DNA of 40,499 nucleotides from an uncultured Bacteroidota bacterium (GCA_903875055.1 CAIQUX010000273.1:1-40499); one strand, 5' to 3'; counted from the first letter of the stretch, positions 8,565 through 18,131 are shown. The notes: a model not told the origin generated them from the letters alone. Numbers and translations: made by a program.

Positions 8565-9560
8565 ATGAAGATTCCTACTACATTTTTTTTCCTCGTATTC
8601 GCTTCATATTATAGTCATGCGCAATTTGCGCCACAGGCCGGATTGCCTGGAAGTACTGCCATGTATAAGGACAGTACCGCCTTTGTCGATTGGGCTTCAA
8701 ATTGCCTGATAAACAGAGGCTGGGTAAATATTGCAGATACGACATTAGGAAAAACATCGGCAGGTGATCCATCAAACGCCTTCGGCAAAGCAGATGGCAA
8801 TATCGTTAGTCTTGGTGACGCCGGTGAAGCCGTTTTCTTTTTTGAAAATCCAATAATCAACGGACCTGGATTTGACTTTGCTATTTTTGAAAATGGCTTT
8901 CTGAGTCCCTTCGATTCAAATCTGGCTTATCTTGAATTGGCGCAAGTTGAAGTGAGTAATGATGGATTCACGTTTTTTAAATTTGCTCCAATTTGCGAAA
9001 ATGACACGACACTTCAGATTGGAGGTGCCGGCGATTACATGGATGCGCGACATATCAATAATCTTGCAGGTAAATATGTTTCGGGCTATGGCACTCCGTT
9101 TGAACTAAGCGAATTGAGTACACAATCCGGTTTGAATATCAATGACATCCATTATATCAAAGTGAAAGATATCGTTGGATCTCTTGATGAAACAAATTGT
9201 GTTCGTGATGCCAACAGCCATAAAATCAATGATCCATATCCAACACCATTCCCGACCGGTGGTTTTGATCTTGATGCCATCGGTATCATACATCAGAAAT
9301 TCCCAACGGGATTTTCTAGTGAGACCAAAGATAACATAAACCTATTCTATCCCAACCCGACCAAAGGCATATTGCATTGCAAGTCTTTGAAAGAAATCAA
9401 TGAGGCGATCATCTATTCATTTGAAGGCAAACAATTGATCCGGCAATCCAATCTTTATGGCGATTTGGATATATCAACTCTTTCTAATGGCCAATATGTT
9501 TTAACAGTATTATTCAAAAATGGTGTACGAAGCCATCAATTGATTTCAAAATATGAATAG
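8565..9560 (+). CDS. Secreted T9SS-sorted surface protein in the cobalamin operon, function unknown
   Basis: The 331-residue product has a signal peptide (residues 1-19, ending YSHAQ) and a mature domain of about 230 residues. That domain carries motifs common in Bacteroidota 'cell surface protein' entries found beside B12-receptor genes: NIVSLGDAGEAVFFFENP, then FDFAIFENGF, and later GGFDLDAIG. The last 75 residues (LFYPNPTKG, GQYVLTVLFKNG) form a T9SS type A sorting domain. It begins 5 bases after the DUF4465 gene and overlaps the next gene by 8 bases, so it is co-translated and under the same riboswitch. A role in capturing or handing over corrinoid at the surface is likely from context, but no binding residue can be named. 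Confidence 0.8.
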   Translation: MKIPTTFFFLVFASYYSHAQFAPQAGLPGSTAMYKDSTAFVDWASNCLINRGWVNIADTTLGKTSAGDPSNAFGKADGNIVSLGDAGEAVFFFENPIINGPGFDFAIFENGFLSPFDSNLAYLELAQVEVSNDGFTFFKFAPICENDTTLQIGGAGDYMDARHINNLAGKYVSGYGTPFELSELSTQSGLNINDIHYIKVKDIVGSLDETNCVRDANSHKINDPYPTPFPTGGFDLDAIGIIHQKFPTGFSSETKDNINLFYPNPTKGILHCKSLKEINEAIIYSFEGKQLIRQSNLYGDLDISTLSNGQYVLTVLFKNGVRSHQLISKYE

Positions 9561-10623
9561 GCTTCTTTTTCTACTCACATGCTTCTTTGCTAGCCTGCAA
9601 GCATGTATCAAAGACAAACCCAAACCGGAACTTCATGTTCTTCCTAATGCAACACATCATGGTATCGTCATCTGTAACGAAGGTTCGTATGGGAATAATA
9701 ATGGCGAACTTAGTTTTCTGGATTTTGAGACGAAGACCATCATCAATCAATTATATTTTACCTCGAATACTACAAGCCTCGGCGATGTAGTGCAGTCTAT
9801 TTCACTAATCAACAATACCTATTATGTGACGGTCAATAATTCCAATAAGATTGTCGTGATCGATCCGAACACATACAAAGAAATAACGACTATCACATCT
9901 GTCAAATCACCTCGTTATATCACGCAGGTCGGTGCTAACAAGGCCTATGTGTCTTGTCTGTATTTCCCGAATGTGTATGTTCTCGATTTGACTTCCAATA
10001 CAATCACAAAAACCATCCATGTCGATTATCCAAATACTGAAAAGATGATTTACCTGAATGGATATTGTTATGTCACCAACTGGGACACCGCTAGCAATGT
10101 CATCTATCAGATCAATACCGGTAACGATAGTATTGAAAATCGTATCCATATCAACGGACAGGCTTCGCATGATCTTGTATGCGACAAAAATGGGATGCTG
10201 TGGATTCTTTCCGGCAATAAATACAAAAACAAGTCCTCACATTTGACACAATACAATCCACTCTCAAATCAAATCGTTCAGACACTTCCCTTCATTTCAG
10301 AACAAGACCCGTTTCGTCTCAGCATCAATACAAATAAAGACACTCTTTACTTTATCAATGTCGATTACAATGGCACGTCATCCAGTAACGGCTTGTACAA
10401 AATGAGCATTTCAGATGGCACGTTACCAGCTTTACCATTCATACAAGCACCTGTCAATTCGTATTTCTGGGCCTTTGGTTTAGATAGTGTCACTCATCAT
10501 ATTTTCCTTTCCGACCCGAAAGGATTTACGCAACAAAGTACCGTGTATGAGTATTCAAATACCGGTAATTTCATCAATCAATATACTGCCGGAATCGGTG
10601 CCAATAGTTTTCTGTTCAAATAA
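9553..10623 (+). CDS. BtuG-like YncE/DUF5074 beta-propeller lipoprotein
   Basis: The start overlaps the preceding gene by 8 bases. Residues 1-17 are a lipoprotein signal with the lipobox LQAC, giving lipidated Cys18. The remaining about 335 residues are repeated beta-propeller blades of the YncE/DUF5074 kind (IVVIDPNTYKEITTI, VYVLDLTSNTITKTI, and so on). BtuG of Bacteroides is a surface propeller lipoprotein that binds B12 very tightly and caps BtuB; size, fold type, lipidation and adjacency to a BtuB-like receptor all fit. The gene ends with TAA directly abutting the ATG of the receptor gene. Calling it a BtuG orthologue is inference, because propeller sequences diverge fast. Confidence 0.8.
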   Translation: MNRLLFLLTCFFASLQACIKDKPKPELHVLPNATHHGIVICNEGSYGNNNGELSFLDFETKTIINQLYFTSNTTSLGDVVQSISLINNTYYVTVNNSNKIVVIDPNTYKEITTITSVKSPRYITQVGANKAYVSCLYFPNVYVLDLTSNTITKTIHVDYPNTEKMIYLNGYCYVTNWDTASNVIYQINTGNDSIENRIHINGQASHDLVCDKNGMLWILSGNKYKNKSSHLTQYNPLSNQIVQTLPFISEQDPFRLSINTNKDTLYFINVDYNGTSSSNGLYKMSISDGTLPALPFIQAPVNSYFWAFGLDSVTHHIFLSDPKGFTQQSTVYEYSNTGNFINQYTAGIGANSFLFK

Positions 10624-12579
10624 ATGAAAAGATCGCTAATCATATCATTCTTTCTGATATCGATACTTCAAACCGATGCTCAGCAAGCCAAGCAGGATAC
10701 TATAAAGGAAGTAACCGTCACTGATAAAAAAACTCGAATGGTGCAAGCTTCATCGCAACCGATCGAATCGTCCATTTCTCAATACTACCAAAATTCATCA
10801 TTACAAAACATACTTCAACTGCATACTAATGTATTTGTAAAGAACTATGGTATCGGAAGTTTGAGCACCATCAGCATACGTGGCAGTTCGGCTGCACAGA
10901 CGCAGGTATTATGGAACGGAGTGAACATCAATAACGCCATGACCGGGCTTAGTGATTTCAGCGGCTTACCTGTTTCCTTTTTTGACCGGATTGATATTGA
11001 CTATGGAAGTACGACAAAAAATCCAGCGATGAGCGGCTGTATTCTTCTATCCAATGAGAAACCTTCATTCTATAAAAATAAAAATATTCAAGTCGCATTT
11101 GGTTATGAAAGTCTGAAAAATCACAATGCTTCCATAGTCGCCATGATATCTAATCGTCGGGTGTCCAACCGGTTTCGTATGAACATGAGTAAGGCTAAGA
11201 ATGAATTCACTTTTTTCAATACAGATAAAACGAAGTCAGACACATTGGAGCATGCGCAAAGCAAGCAGATCAGTGTATTGAATGACCTTTCATTAAAAAT
11301 AAACAATCATTCTATTCTTTCATGGCATGCGTGGGCTCAACATCAGCAACGCGAAATTCCTCCTGCGATGTTCGAAGAATCAAGTGCCAAGATGGAAATC
11401 AATTCAGCTTATCGCACCCTCTTAAAATTGGAGAGTCAACGTTTTCAATCGTATTCTTCAGCCACCACGCTTGGTTTATTTTATGAAACATATTCATATG
11501 AAGATTCAATGATTCAACTCCGTTCGCAGGCTTCTGTCATCAGCATTCCTCTTGTTGAGCAATTCAATCTGCAGCTCCCGCGTCATCAAAAGGTGAGTGT
11601 GCAGTTAATGGCCAACCGATCATTTTTAGCCGGCCATTCAAATTCTTCTTTGAATAAAGTCGGTGCTATTGCAACTTATTCGGCAGACCAACTATTGAAA
11701 CATATCAACCTACAATCGTCTATCGAGAAAGAAGTAACCGATGTGTTTCAGGTACCCATGATAGCGAATCTCTCATTGAATTGTGATGTATGGCCTCTTA
11801 TCAAACCTTATATAACGGCATCAAGCCATTACAGGATGCCGACATTGAATGAACTATACTATAATCCCGGCGGCAATATTCATCTCAAACCTGAAACTAG
11901 CAAAAATCTTGAAGGAGGATTTCAAGTAAGCAAGAAATATCAAAAGCAAACTTTTCATGCCGATATGGCCTTGTTTAACCGCGAAGTCAGCAATTGGATT
12001 GCATGGTATGGCGCATCGATATTGACACCACACAATATTCAAAAGGTTTGGAGCCGGGGACTTGAGTTCATAGGGCATTATGATGTCAACTTAGCCGGAA
12101 ACAAACCGGATAATTATCCAAAGGATTCCATCACGATGATCGAAGTAAATATTGCAAAGAGTAGTGCTTTCAATCGCATAGAAAAAAGACGATTGGTTTC
12201 CTTCGATGTACTTTATGCATATACCCTTTCCACCACAAAGGAATCAGCCATCAGTAACGATTATTCAATCGGCAAACAGATTCCGTATGTACCACGTTAT
12301 CAGTTGAAAGGCACTGTCGGAATAAAATGGAACCAATTCGAAATAAGCTACATACATACGTATACAGGTTATCGCTTTATCACCACAGATGAAAGTCAAT
12401 ATCTGAAACCCTATTTCACCGGCAACCTGTTTGCTTCATACAAATTCCGGATTAGAAACAATCTGCTTCATGCAGCCTTCCGGTTCAATAATGTATTCAA
12501 TGCTTACTATGAAAGCATTTCAGGACGAATGATGCCTGGAAGAAATATCAGTCTAGGTATGATGTGGGAGATGGACTAA
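10624..12579 (+). CDS. BtuB-like TonB-dependent cobalamin receptor
   Basis: The 651-residue product has a signal peptide (1-19, ending QTDAQ), a short N-terminus with a possible TonB box (IKEVTVTDKK), and a plug domain at about 45-145 with the conserved LSTISIRGSSAAQTQVLWNG and GLPVSFFDRIDIDYG. A 22-strand type barrel follows (YRMPTLNELYYNPGGN, LKPETSKNLEGG, FNNVFNAYYESISGR). The length is close to E. coli BtuB and much shorter than SusC-type receptors; there is no carboxypeptidase-like N-terminal domain. The plug ends in SGCILLSN, where related receptors usually have a Gly-Gly stretch. Position last in a cobalamin-riboswitch operon supports B12 or another corrinoid as substrate. No btuFCD genes lie in the window. 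Confidence 0.87.
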   Translation: MKRSLIISFFLISILQTDAQQAKQDTIKEVTVTDKKTRMVQASSQPIESSISQYYQNSSLQNILQLHTNVFVKNYGIGSLSTISIRGSSAAQTQVLWNGVNINNAMTGLSDFSGLPVSFFDRIDIDYGSTTKNPAMSGCILLSNEKPSFYKNKNIQVAFGYESLKNHNASIVAMISNRRVSNRFRMNMSKAKNEFTFFNTDKTKSDTLEHAQSKQISVLNDLSLKINNHSILSWHAWAQHQQREIPPAMFEESSAKMEINSAYRTLLKLESQRFQSYSSATTLGLFYETYSYEDSMIQLRSQASVISIPLVEQFNLQLPRHQKVSVQLMANRSFLAGHSNSSLNKVGAIATYSADQLLKHINLQSSIEKEVTDVFQVPMIANLSLNCDVWPLIKPYITASSHYRMPTLNELYYNPGGNIHLKPETSKNLEGGFQVSKKYQKQTFHADMALFNREVSNWIAWYGASILTPHNIQKVWSRGLEFIGHYDVNLAGNKPDNYPKDSITMIEVNIAKSSAFNRIEKRRLVSFDVLYAYTLSTTKESAISNDYSIGKQIPYVPRYQLKGTVGIKWNQFEISYIHTYTGYRFITTDESQYLKPYFTGNLFASYKFRIRNNLLHAAFRFNNVFNAYYESISGRMMPGRNISLGMMWEMD

Positions 12580-12673
12580 GCTTATCTGCCCATAGAAAGC
12601 ATCATCATTTCGTTGACAGACAGCTAGGTTACATTTTTAAAACGTTCTACGATAAATTAGATTGAATTTTCCC

Positions 12674-15600
12674 TTAATAAACCGTCGATCCAGGATATTT
12701 CTTTCTAACCTTATCAAGATTCACCTCCTGCGTTTTCAGCTCGGCTTCTAATGACTCTATTGCTTGAAGTTGAGTCGAGTTGGGCTTAGCTTCCATCGAA
12801 CAGAATGTACTGTATAACTCAGAAATTTTTTCACGTATCTTCTCTTCATCAGCGAACATCGACGTCTGTTTGGTTGCCATCAATTCAGCTCGTACTTTTT
12901 CCAGATCGTCATAGATCACTTTGCTTGATTTTGATTTTTTAAACGCTACCGTATCGGCTTTCAATTTGGCCTGCAGACTTGCAATAGTATCGATGGTATT
13001 TGCTAATCGTGTGTACATAACTTGAAGTGCCATCGCTTTGTCGTACACAAGTTTACGATCTGTCACACTTAAATCCTTGTTGTCATTATCATGAATACAA
13101 CGTACCGTGCTCAGATACTCTTTGTCTTTGATTTTCAATTTGATAGTATAGTTACCAGGTAACACCATCGGCGCGGTGAATCCAGCACCGTCCATTTTAG
13201 TACTGCCAGCAGCTACACGTGGTGGTGTACCTCTTAGATTCCAGTCGACTTTATTGATTCCCTTACGAATCGTAGCCGGCATGGATTGAATCAGGTTACC
13301 CTTATCATCCAGTATATCGATGGTGGCTTTGCCTGACGTTACCCGATCTTTCAAGTAATATTGTATCGATGGTTTTATAGGCGCATTGCCGGCACCCCAT
13401 CCGCCAGAGACTTCAGGTCCACCCCAACCGAATCGTCCATTGTTGAGAAGAATATCAGGTGTAGGAAAAATGTATACATCCTTACCTATAGTTTCCTGAT
13501 TCATGTTTCTGATAGGACGTATGTCATCCAGGATATAAATACCACGACCATGTGTGGCTATTATAAGGTCATGTGTTTTAGGATGTATCTGAATATCACG
13601 CACCATGGCATATTCAGGAATATTATTTTTCATCCGAAACCAATTTGCTCCACCGTCCAGCGTGCAAAACAAGCCCATCTCTGTACCCAGAAAAAGCAGA
13701 TTCTTATTTTCAGGGTCTTCAGCGATCTTATGTGCGAAACTGTTGAATTCTTTGCTATCAAGTCGTATCCATGTCTTACCAAGATCTGTGCTTTTACCTA
13801 AATAAGTCTTATGATCGCCATACATATGATTTTCGAAAGTGACATACAATGTATTTTTATCAAACTGCGATGGTTGTATGCTACTCACCCAAGCCTGACT
13901 TGCGATACCACATTTCGGTACATTCATAGAAACATTGGTCCATTTTTTACCTCCATCAAGTGTGTATTGCAGATTACCATCATCGGTACCGGCCCAAACC
14001 AGATTCTCATCCAGGGGTGATTCTGCAATCGTGAACACAGTACAGTGATTTTCAGCCGATGTATTATCGGCACTTAAACCACCGCTATCTTCCTGTTCTT
14101 GTTTTTTCTTATCATTGGTCGTCAGATCGGGTGAAATACGAGCCCAGTTTCTCCCCTGATCAGTGGATTTGTAAACATATTGTGCTCCAACATATAAGTT
14201 CTTAGGATTCTTCTTTCCTGTGACAATAGAAGTATTCCAGTTCCATCGCAACTTTTCCTCCTTCAATGTTTTCTTAGGTTGAATACTTTCACCCTTTAAC
14301 GTAGCGAGTTCAACTCGTACCATATTTCCTCCCTGATATTCGGCATAGGCTGTCTTTCCATCGACATCGGGTACAGTCCAGAAACCATCGCCACCAAATA
14401 TTCTACTCCAGTTCGCATTGCCCACACCACCTGGTGACGAACTTGGTGCCATCCAGCTTCCATTATCCTGTAAGCCGCCATATACGTTATAAGGATCTTT
14501 ATTATCAAAGGCTACATGATAAAACTGACCGACAGGCAAGCTTTGCTGAAACATCCAGGTCACGCCACGATCAATACTCATATACACACCACCGTCTGTG
14601 CCGAGGTACATAAGATTTGTATTTATAGGATTGATCCAAAGGGCATGCATATCGCTATGTACCCAACCACCATCGCTTGACGCGTTCGAAAATGAGTACC
14701 CACCATCATCCGAATAGGCGAATTCAAACGCAGGACGATACACCCTCTTTTCATCTTTTGGATCCACAACGATGGTGCTAAAATAAAATGGACGTGCACA
14801 TACATTCATCGTGGCACTCTGACTCTTCCAGGTATCACCTCCATCTTCAGATATATATAAACCGGTTGTCTTATTTTCAACAATGGCAATCATTTTCTTT
14901 GGATTACTTGGAGCCAATGTCATAGCAATTCGTCCGAAAGGCTTTGTCGGCAAACCATTGCTTATTTCTTTCCATGTTGCACCGCCATCGATACTTTTAA
15001 ATAAACCGCTTCCTTCTCCTCCCGAATTAAAACTAAAGGGTTGACGTCTGAATTGCCACATCGAAGCGAATAAAATATTCGCGTTGTTAGGGTCCATCAA
15101 CAAATCGGCGCAACCTGTCTTTGCATCTTTGTAGAGTATTTTCTTCCAGGTTGTTCCCCCATCTTCAGATTTGTATAATCCGCGATGTTCGCTGTCACTC
15201 CAAAGCGGTCCCGGCACTGATACGTAAATGATATCCGAATTACTCGGATGCACGATAATTTTTGAAATATGCTCTGTACTGTCCAGACCGATTTTTTTCC
15301 AGTTATCACCACCATCAGTTGATTTATACATTCCATTTCCTATAGAGACAGAATTTCTCATATTACTTTCTCCGGTACCGACATAGAGCGTAGTCGGATT
15401 TTTCTGATCGATCGCTATCGCACCAATTGACTGACAATATTTATCGAAGACCGATTTATAGGAAGTACCTGCATTGGTTGACTTCCAAACACCACCTCCT
15501 GCTGTACCGAGATACATGGTTTTGCCATTATCATTATTCACCCCGGTGATTGCTGAAACTCGTCCGCTCATTGTACCTGGACCCATGGATCTGGCTTCCA

Positions 15601-15691
15601 TAACACTGAACAAAGAAGAGCTAACGGAATTTTGTGCAATGGCAGTAGCAGAAACGCACAGAAAAAAAGCCATGAAAAGTATTTTTCTCAT
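12674..15691 (-). CDS. Secreted VPS10/sortilin-type BNR (Asp-box) repeat protein
   Basis: The product is about 1,005 residues if started at the ATG at 15691, which gives a good signal peptide (MRKILFMAFFLCVSATAIA); a longer frame would need a TTG. Nine clear Asp-box motifs of the form SxDxGxxW (for example STDGGDNWKK, SEDGGTTWKK, STDLGKTWIR, TLDGGANWFR) and two weaker ones spread over roughly residues 70-700, indicating stacked beta-propellers like sortilin or BNR exo-proteins. A beta-sandwich-like region follows and then a charged helical tail from about residue 865. No T9SS tail is apparent. Such proteins are often labelled glycosyl hydrolase, but Asp-boxes are structural and no catalytic activity can be claimed. 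A LolA-like gene lies 78 bases upstream on the same strand. Confidence 0.8.
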   Translation of the reverse strand: MRKILFMAFFLCVSATAIAQNSVSSSLFSVMEARSMGPGTMSGRVSAITGVNNDNGKTMYLGTAGGGVWKSTNAGTSYKSVFDKYCQSIGAIAIDQKNPTTLYVGTGESNMRNSVSIGNGMYKSTDGGDNWKKIGLDSTEHISKIIVHPSNSDIIYVSVPGPLWSDSEHRGLYKSEDGGTTWKKILYKDAKTGCADLLMDPNNANILFASMWQFRRQPFSFNSGGEGSGLFKSIDGGATWKEISNGLPTKPFGRIAMTLAPSNPKKMIAIVENKTTGLYISEDGGDTWKSQSATMNVCARPFYFSTIVVDPKDEKRVYRPAFEFAYSDDGGYSFSNASSDGGWVHSDMHALWINPINTNLMYLGTDGGVYMSIDRGVTWMFQQSLPVGQFYHVAFDNKDPYNVYGGLQDNGSWMAPSSSPGGVGNANWSRIFGGDGFWTVPDVDGKTAYAEYQGGNMVRVELATLKGESIQPKKTLKEEKLRWNWNTSIVTGKKNPKNLYVGAQYVYKSTDQGRNWARISPDLTTNDKKKQEQEDSGGLSADNTSAENHCTVFTIAESPLDENLVWAGTDDGNLQYTLDGGKKWTNVSMNVPKCGIASQAWVSSIQPSQFDKNTLYVTFENHMYGDHKTYLGKSTDLGKTWIRLDSKEFNSFAHKIAEDPENKNLLFLGTEMGLFCTLDGGANWFRMKNNIPEYAMVRDIQIHPKTHDLIIATHGRGIYILDDIRPIRNMNQETIGKDVYIFPTPDILLNNGRFGWGGPEVSGGWGAGNAPIKPSIQYYLKDRVTSGKATIDILDDKGNLIQSMPATIRKGINKVDWNLRGTPPRVAAGSTKMDGAGFTAPMVLPGNYTIKLKIKDKEYLSTVRCIHDNDNKDLSVTDRKLVYDKAMALQVMYTRLANTIDTIASLQAKLKADTVAFKKSKSSKVIYDDLEKVRAELMATKQTSMFADEEKIREKISELYSTFCSMEAKPNSTQLQAIESLEAELKTQEVNLDKVRKKYPGSTVY

Positions 15692-15769
15692 AATTGATTT
15701 AGTTTGTATGATATTAAATGATAAAAACAATGGCTTGCTCAACGAAAGCCTTATGGCAAGCTTAGTTCG

Positions 15770-16498
15770 TTATTTCTTCAACTCGCTGAGTGATTTAGGC
15801 TGAAACATGGCCTCATCAATCGGCTTGTTGATGGTTACTTTGGTTATCTCCATTTCTCCCTGATCGCCGCCTGACAGCATGGGAAACACGATTCCTTCTT
15901 CAAGTTTCTTATAATTTCCGTAGGTCTTCGTCATTTCAAATTCCTTGCCGTTCGCTTTTTTCTTTGATACTTCCTTGATGACATAATAGGTAGAAGGGTC
16001 AATGAAGAATGTAGTCACTTCGCCTTCCTTATTGGTCAAAGCAATCTTATGGCATTCTGTGCCTTCAACATCATCTTTACCCAGATAGTCTATTTTTTTC
16101 CCATAATCCTTATACGTGATGAGTTGATCAACAATATCTAAATTATCTTGTGCCGCTTTCACATCATCTGGTGTTGAAGGTTCGGCTTTCGTCTGTCCCG
16201 CGAAAGGCATGAAACTCCACCCCTCCTTATCTGTCATAATCTGATAACCGTTCATTCCCATCACTTCAATATCGGCACGCATAGCCTTCTTTGGAATCAG
16301 ATTGACAACTACTTTTATTTCAGCTCCTTGAGCTTTCATTGTCATTTCCGATGTCATGGATTTAAGCTTGCTCCAGTTATCGGCACCACCAATTGCTGCA
16401 ATATGATTTTTGACAATCTCATTTAAATCCTGAGCTGAAACTGAAATTGACTGAAAGGCAACGAAAAGCGTTATTCCCAGTGCGATTAATTTTTTCAT
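15770..16498 (-). CDS. LolA-fold periplasmic protein (outer-membrane lipoprotein-sorting type)
   Basis: The product has 242 residues with a signal peptide (MKKLIALGITLFVAFQ through SVSAQ). The mature part starts with a helix containing IVKNHIAAIGGADNWSKL, followed by alternating strands and the segments GYQIMTDKEGWSFMPF and IDPSTYYVIKE. This pattern is typical of proteins annotated 'outer membrane lipoprotein-sorting protein' in Bacteroidota, which share the half-barrel of LolA/LppX. It is probably not the housekeeping LolA; the ligand is unknown. It is likely co-transcribed with the downstream BNR-repeat gene (78-base gap), and a TACATTTG -7 element lies 24 bases upstream. Confidence 0.7.
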   Translation of the reverse strand: MKKLIALGITLFVAFQSISVSAQDLNEIVKNHIAAIGGADNWSKLKSMTSEMTMKAQGAEIKVVVNLIPKKAMRADIEVMGMNGYQIMTDKEGWSFMPFAGQTKAEPSTPDDVKAAQDNLDIVDQLITYKDYGKKIDYLGKDDVEGTECHKIALTNKEGEVTTFFIDPSTYYVIKEVSKKKANGKEFEMTKTYGNYKKLEEGIVFPMLSGGDQGEMEITKVTINKPIDEAMFQPKSLSELKK

Positions 16499-16522
16499 GT
16501 ATTTTTATTTTTAAGTTGGTTC

Positions 16523-16530
16523 CAAATGTA
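16523..16530 (-). promoter_or_regulatory. -7 promoter element of the LolA-like gene
   Basis: Minus-strand TACATTTG matches TAnnTTTG and lies 24 bases before the ATG at 16498. No good TTG was found at the expected -33 position. Confidence 0.45.
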
Positions 16531-16626
16531 AAAGACAGTTGTTATAATAATCTTTCTTATTTGATGAATGGCAATAAAGTTATTTGGGTGTTTTAGATCG
16601 ACAGACTCATTAGAAGCTTGTATAAA

Positions 16627-16665
16627 GAAAAAACGTCCAGCAACCTGAAAAAGTTATTGGACGTT
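16627..16665 (-). terminator. Intrinsic terminator of sucC
   Basis: AACGTCCA (16632-16639) pairs with TGGACGTT (16658-16665), with an inner AAC/GTT pairing. Read on the minus strand, the hairpin is followed by TTTTTTC. It lies 25 bases past the sucC stop. Confidence 0.82.
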
Positions 16666-16689
16666 CATTACATTTTTATAGAGTTGGGA

Positions 16690-17904
16690 TTAGGCGACAG
16701 CTTTATTGACCAGTTCAGCTGCTTCACTTAACAAGATAGCACTCTGAACTTTCAATCCGGATTTTTCAATCAAATCTTTAGCAGCTTCTGCATTTGTTCC
16801 TTGAAGTCGGACAATAACCGGCACGTTAATTTCTCCGATGGCATTATAAGCATCCACAACGCCCTGCGCCACACGGTCACATCGAACAATTCCGCCAAAG
16901 ATGTTGACTAGAATTGCCTTTACATTAGGGTCTTTCAAAATCAATCTAAAACCAGCTTCCACCGTTGTCGCATTTGCTCCACCACCAACATCCAAAAAGT
17001 TCGCAGGTTCACCACCGCTTAATTTGATCATATCCATCGTTGCCATTGCGAGACCCGCTCCGTTGACCATACATCCGACATTGCCGTCAAGTTTCACATA
17101 ATTCAGATTGCTTTCACTGGCTTCCACTTCCGTTGGGTCCTCTTCTGACTTGTCGCGCAAATCAGCAAGATCCTTATGTCGGATCAGCGCATTCTCTTCA
17201 AGATTCATCTTACAGTCAACCGCAATAATCTTATCATCACTGGTCTTGAATAATGGATTAATTTCAAGCATATCGCAGTCCAATCCGATAAAGGCATTGT
17301 AAAGATTGGTAACGAATTTGACACAATTCTTGAAGGCTTCACCACTTAATCCAAGATTGAAGGCAATCTTCCTTGCTTGGAAAGCTTGCAACGGACGACC
17401 CGGCTCAACCCACTCCTTGAATATTTTTTCAGGTGTATTATGCGCAACATCTTCAATGTTCATTCCTCCTTCTGTGCTATACATGAACACGTATTGCTTT
17501 TTCTGACGATCAAGGAGGATGGATAAATAAAATTCCTTAACAGGACTTGTACCTTCATAGTAGGCATCTTCGGCCATGAACATTTTCGATACTATTTTCC
17601 CTGAATCTCCGGTTTGAAGCGTCACAAGGGTATTACCAAACATATTATCGGCCACCTGTTTTGCCATTTCCTCACTTTTCAAGACTTGAACTCCATGTTG
17701 TTCCGGCACTTCTTTGAAAGTCCCTTTTCCTCGTCCACCTGCATGAATCTGGGCTTTTGCTACCACGAAGCGTGACTTGGTATAGGCACTTATTTCCTTG
17801 TAAGCAGCAATCACTTCTTCATTATTCACACATAGTATCCCACTTTGCACAGGTACATGGTAACGTTTTAATAAATCTTTGGCTTGATATTCGTGTAAAT
17901 TCAT
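16690..17904 (-). CDS. sucC: Succinyl-CoA synthetase beta subunit (ADP-forming type)
   Basis: The 404-residue product starts MNLHEYQAKDLLKRYHVPV, the usual opening of SucC. The ATP-grasp region includes VVAKAQIHAGGRGKG near residues 48-62. The CoA-ligase half includes GCMVNGAGLAMATMD, LDVGGGANATTVEAGF and VNIFGGIVRCDRVAQG. Together with SucD (not in the window) it makes succinate, CoA and NTP interconvert with succinyl-CoA in the TCA cycle. The length is slightly above the E. coli protein (388). It appears monocistronic, with a TAAATTTG -7 element 20 bases upstream and a strong terminator downstream. Confidence 0.97.
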   Translation of the reverse strand: MNLHEYQAKDLLKRYHVPVQSGILCVNNEEVIAAYKEISAYTKSRFVVAKAQIHAGGRGKGTFKEVPEQHGVQVLKSEEMAKQVADNMFGNTLVTLQTGDSGKIVSKMFMAEDAYYEGTSPVKEFYLSILLDRQKKQYVFMYSTEGGMNIEDVAHNTPEKIFKEWVEPGRPLQAFQARKIAFNLGLSGEAFKNCVKFVTNLYNAFIGLDCDMLEINPLFKTSDDKIIAVDCKMNLEENALIRHKDLADLRDKSEEDPTEVEASESNLNYVKLDGNVGCMVNGAGLAMATMDMIKLSGGEPANFLDVGGGANATTVEAGFRLILKDPNVKAILVNIFGGIVRCDRVAQGVVDAYNAIGEINVPVIVRLQGTNAEAAKDLIEKSGLKVQSAILLSEAAELVNKAVA

Positions 17905-17924
17905 CTTGAATTAAAATTTTAGCG

Positions 17925-17932
17925 CAAATTTA
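17925..17932 (-). promoter_or_regulatory. -7 promoter element of sucC
   Basis: Minus-strand TAAATTTG (TAnnTTTG consensus) lies 20 bases before the sucC ATG. The -33 box is poor (CTG at 22 bases). Confidence 0.45.
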
Positions 17933-18113
17933 GTTTTCTGAATCCGAATAATCGCAGTTGTCCTGTTTTATTTTTAAAACAACTGACGACGGAAGGATAG
18001 TGGGTATCTGAATCTTACAGTATAATGACTTTCAGGTCAATTGAAGAATGAACGACAACTTTTGTAAGCAGGCGCACGATTAAATTTGTGTAAGGAAATT
18101 ATCATTAAAATAA

Positions 18114-18121
18114 TATATTTG
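18114..18121 (+). promoter_or_regulatory. -7 promoter element of the WecA-type gene
   Basis: TATATTTG matches TAnnTTTG, 10 bases before the ATG at 18132, implying a very short or absent leader. The nearest TTG is 25 bases upstream, longer than usual. Confidence 0.4.
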
Positions 18122-18131
18122 CTCACACATA

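Noticed and set aside
13361-14020. Plus-strand open frames opposite the BNR-repeat gene.
   Set aside because: The minus strand carries a complete Asp-box protein across the whole stretch; the opposite frames are its shadows.
12674-15691. Annotation of the Asp-box protein as a sialidase or glycosyl hydrolase.
   Set aside because: Asp-boxes are structural; no catalytic arginine triad or other active-site pattern could be identified.
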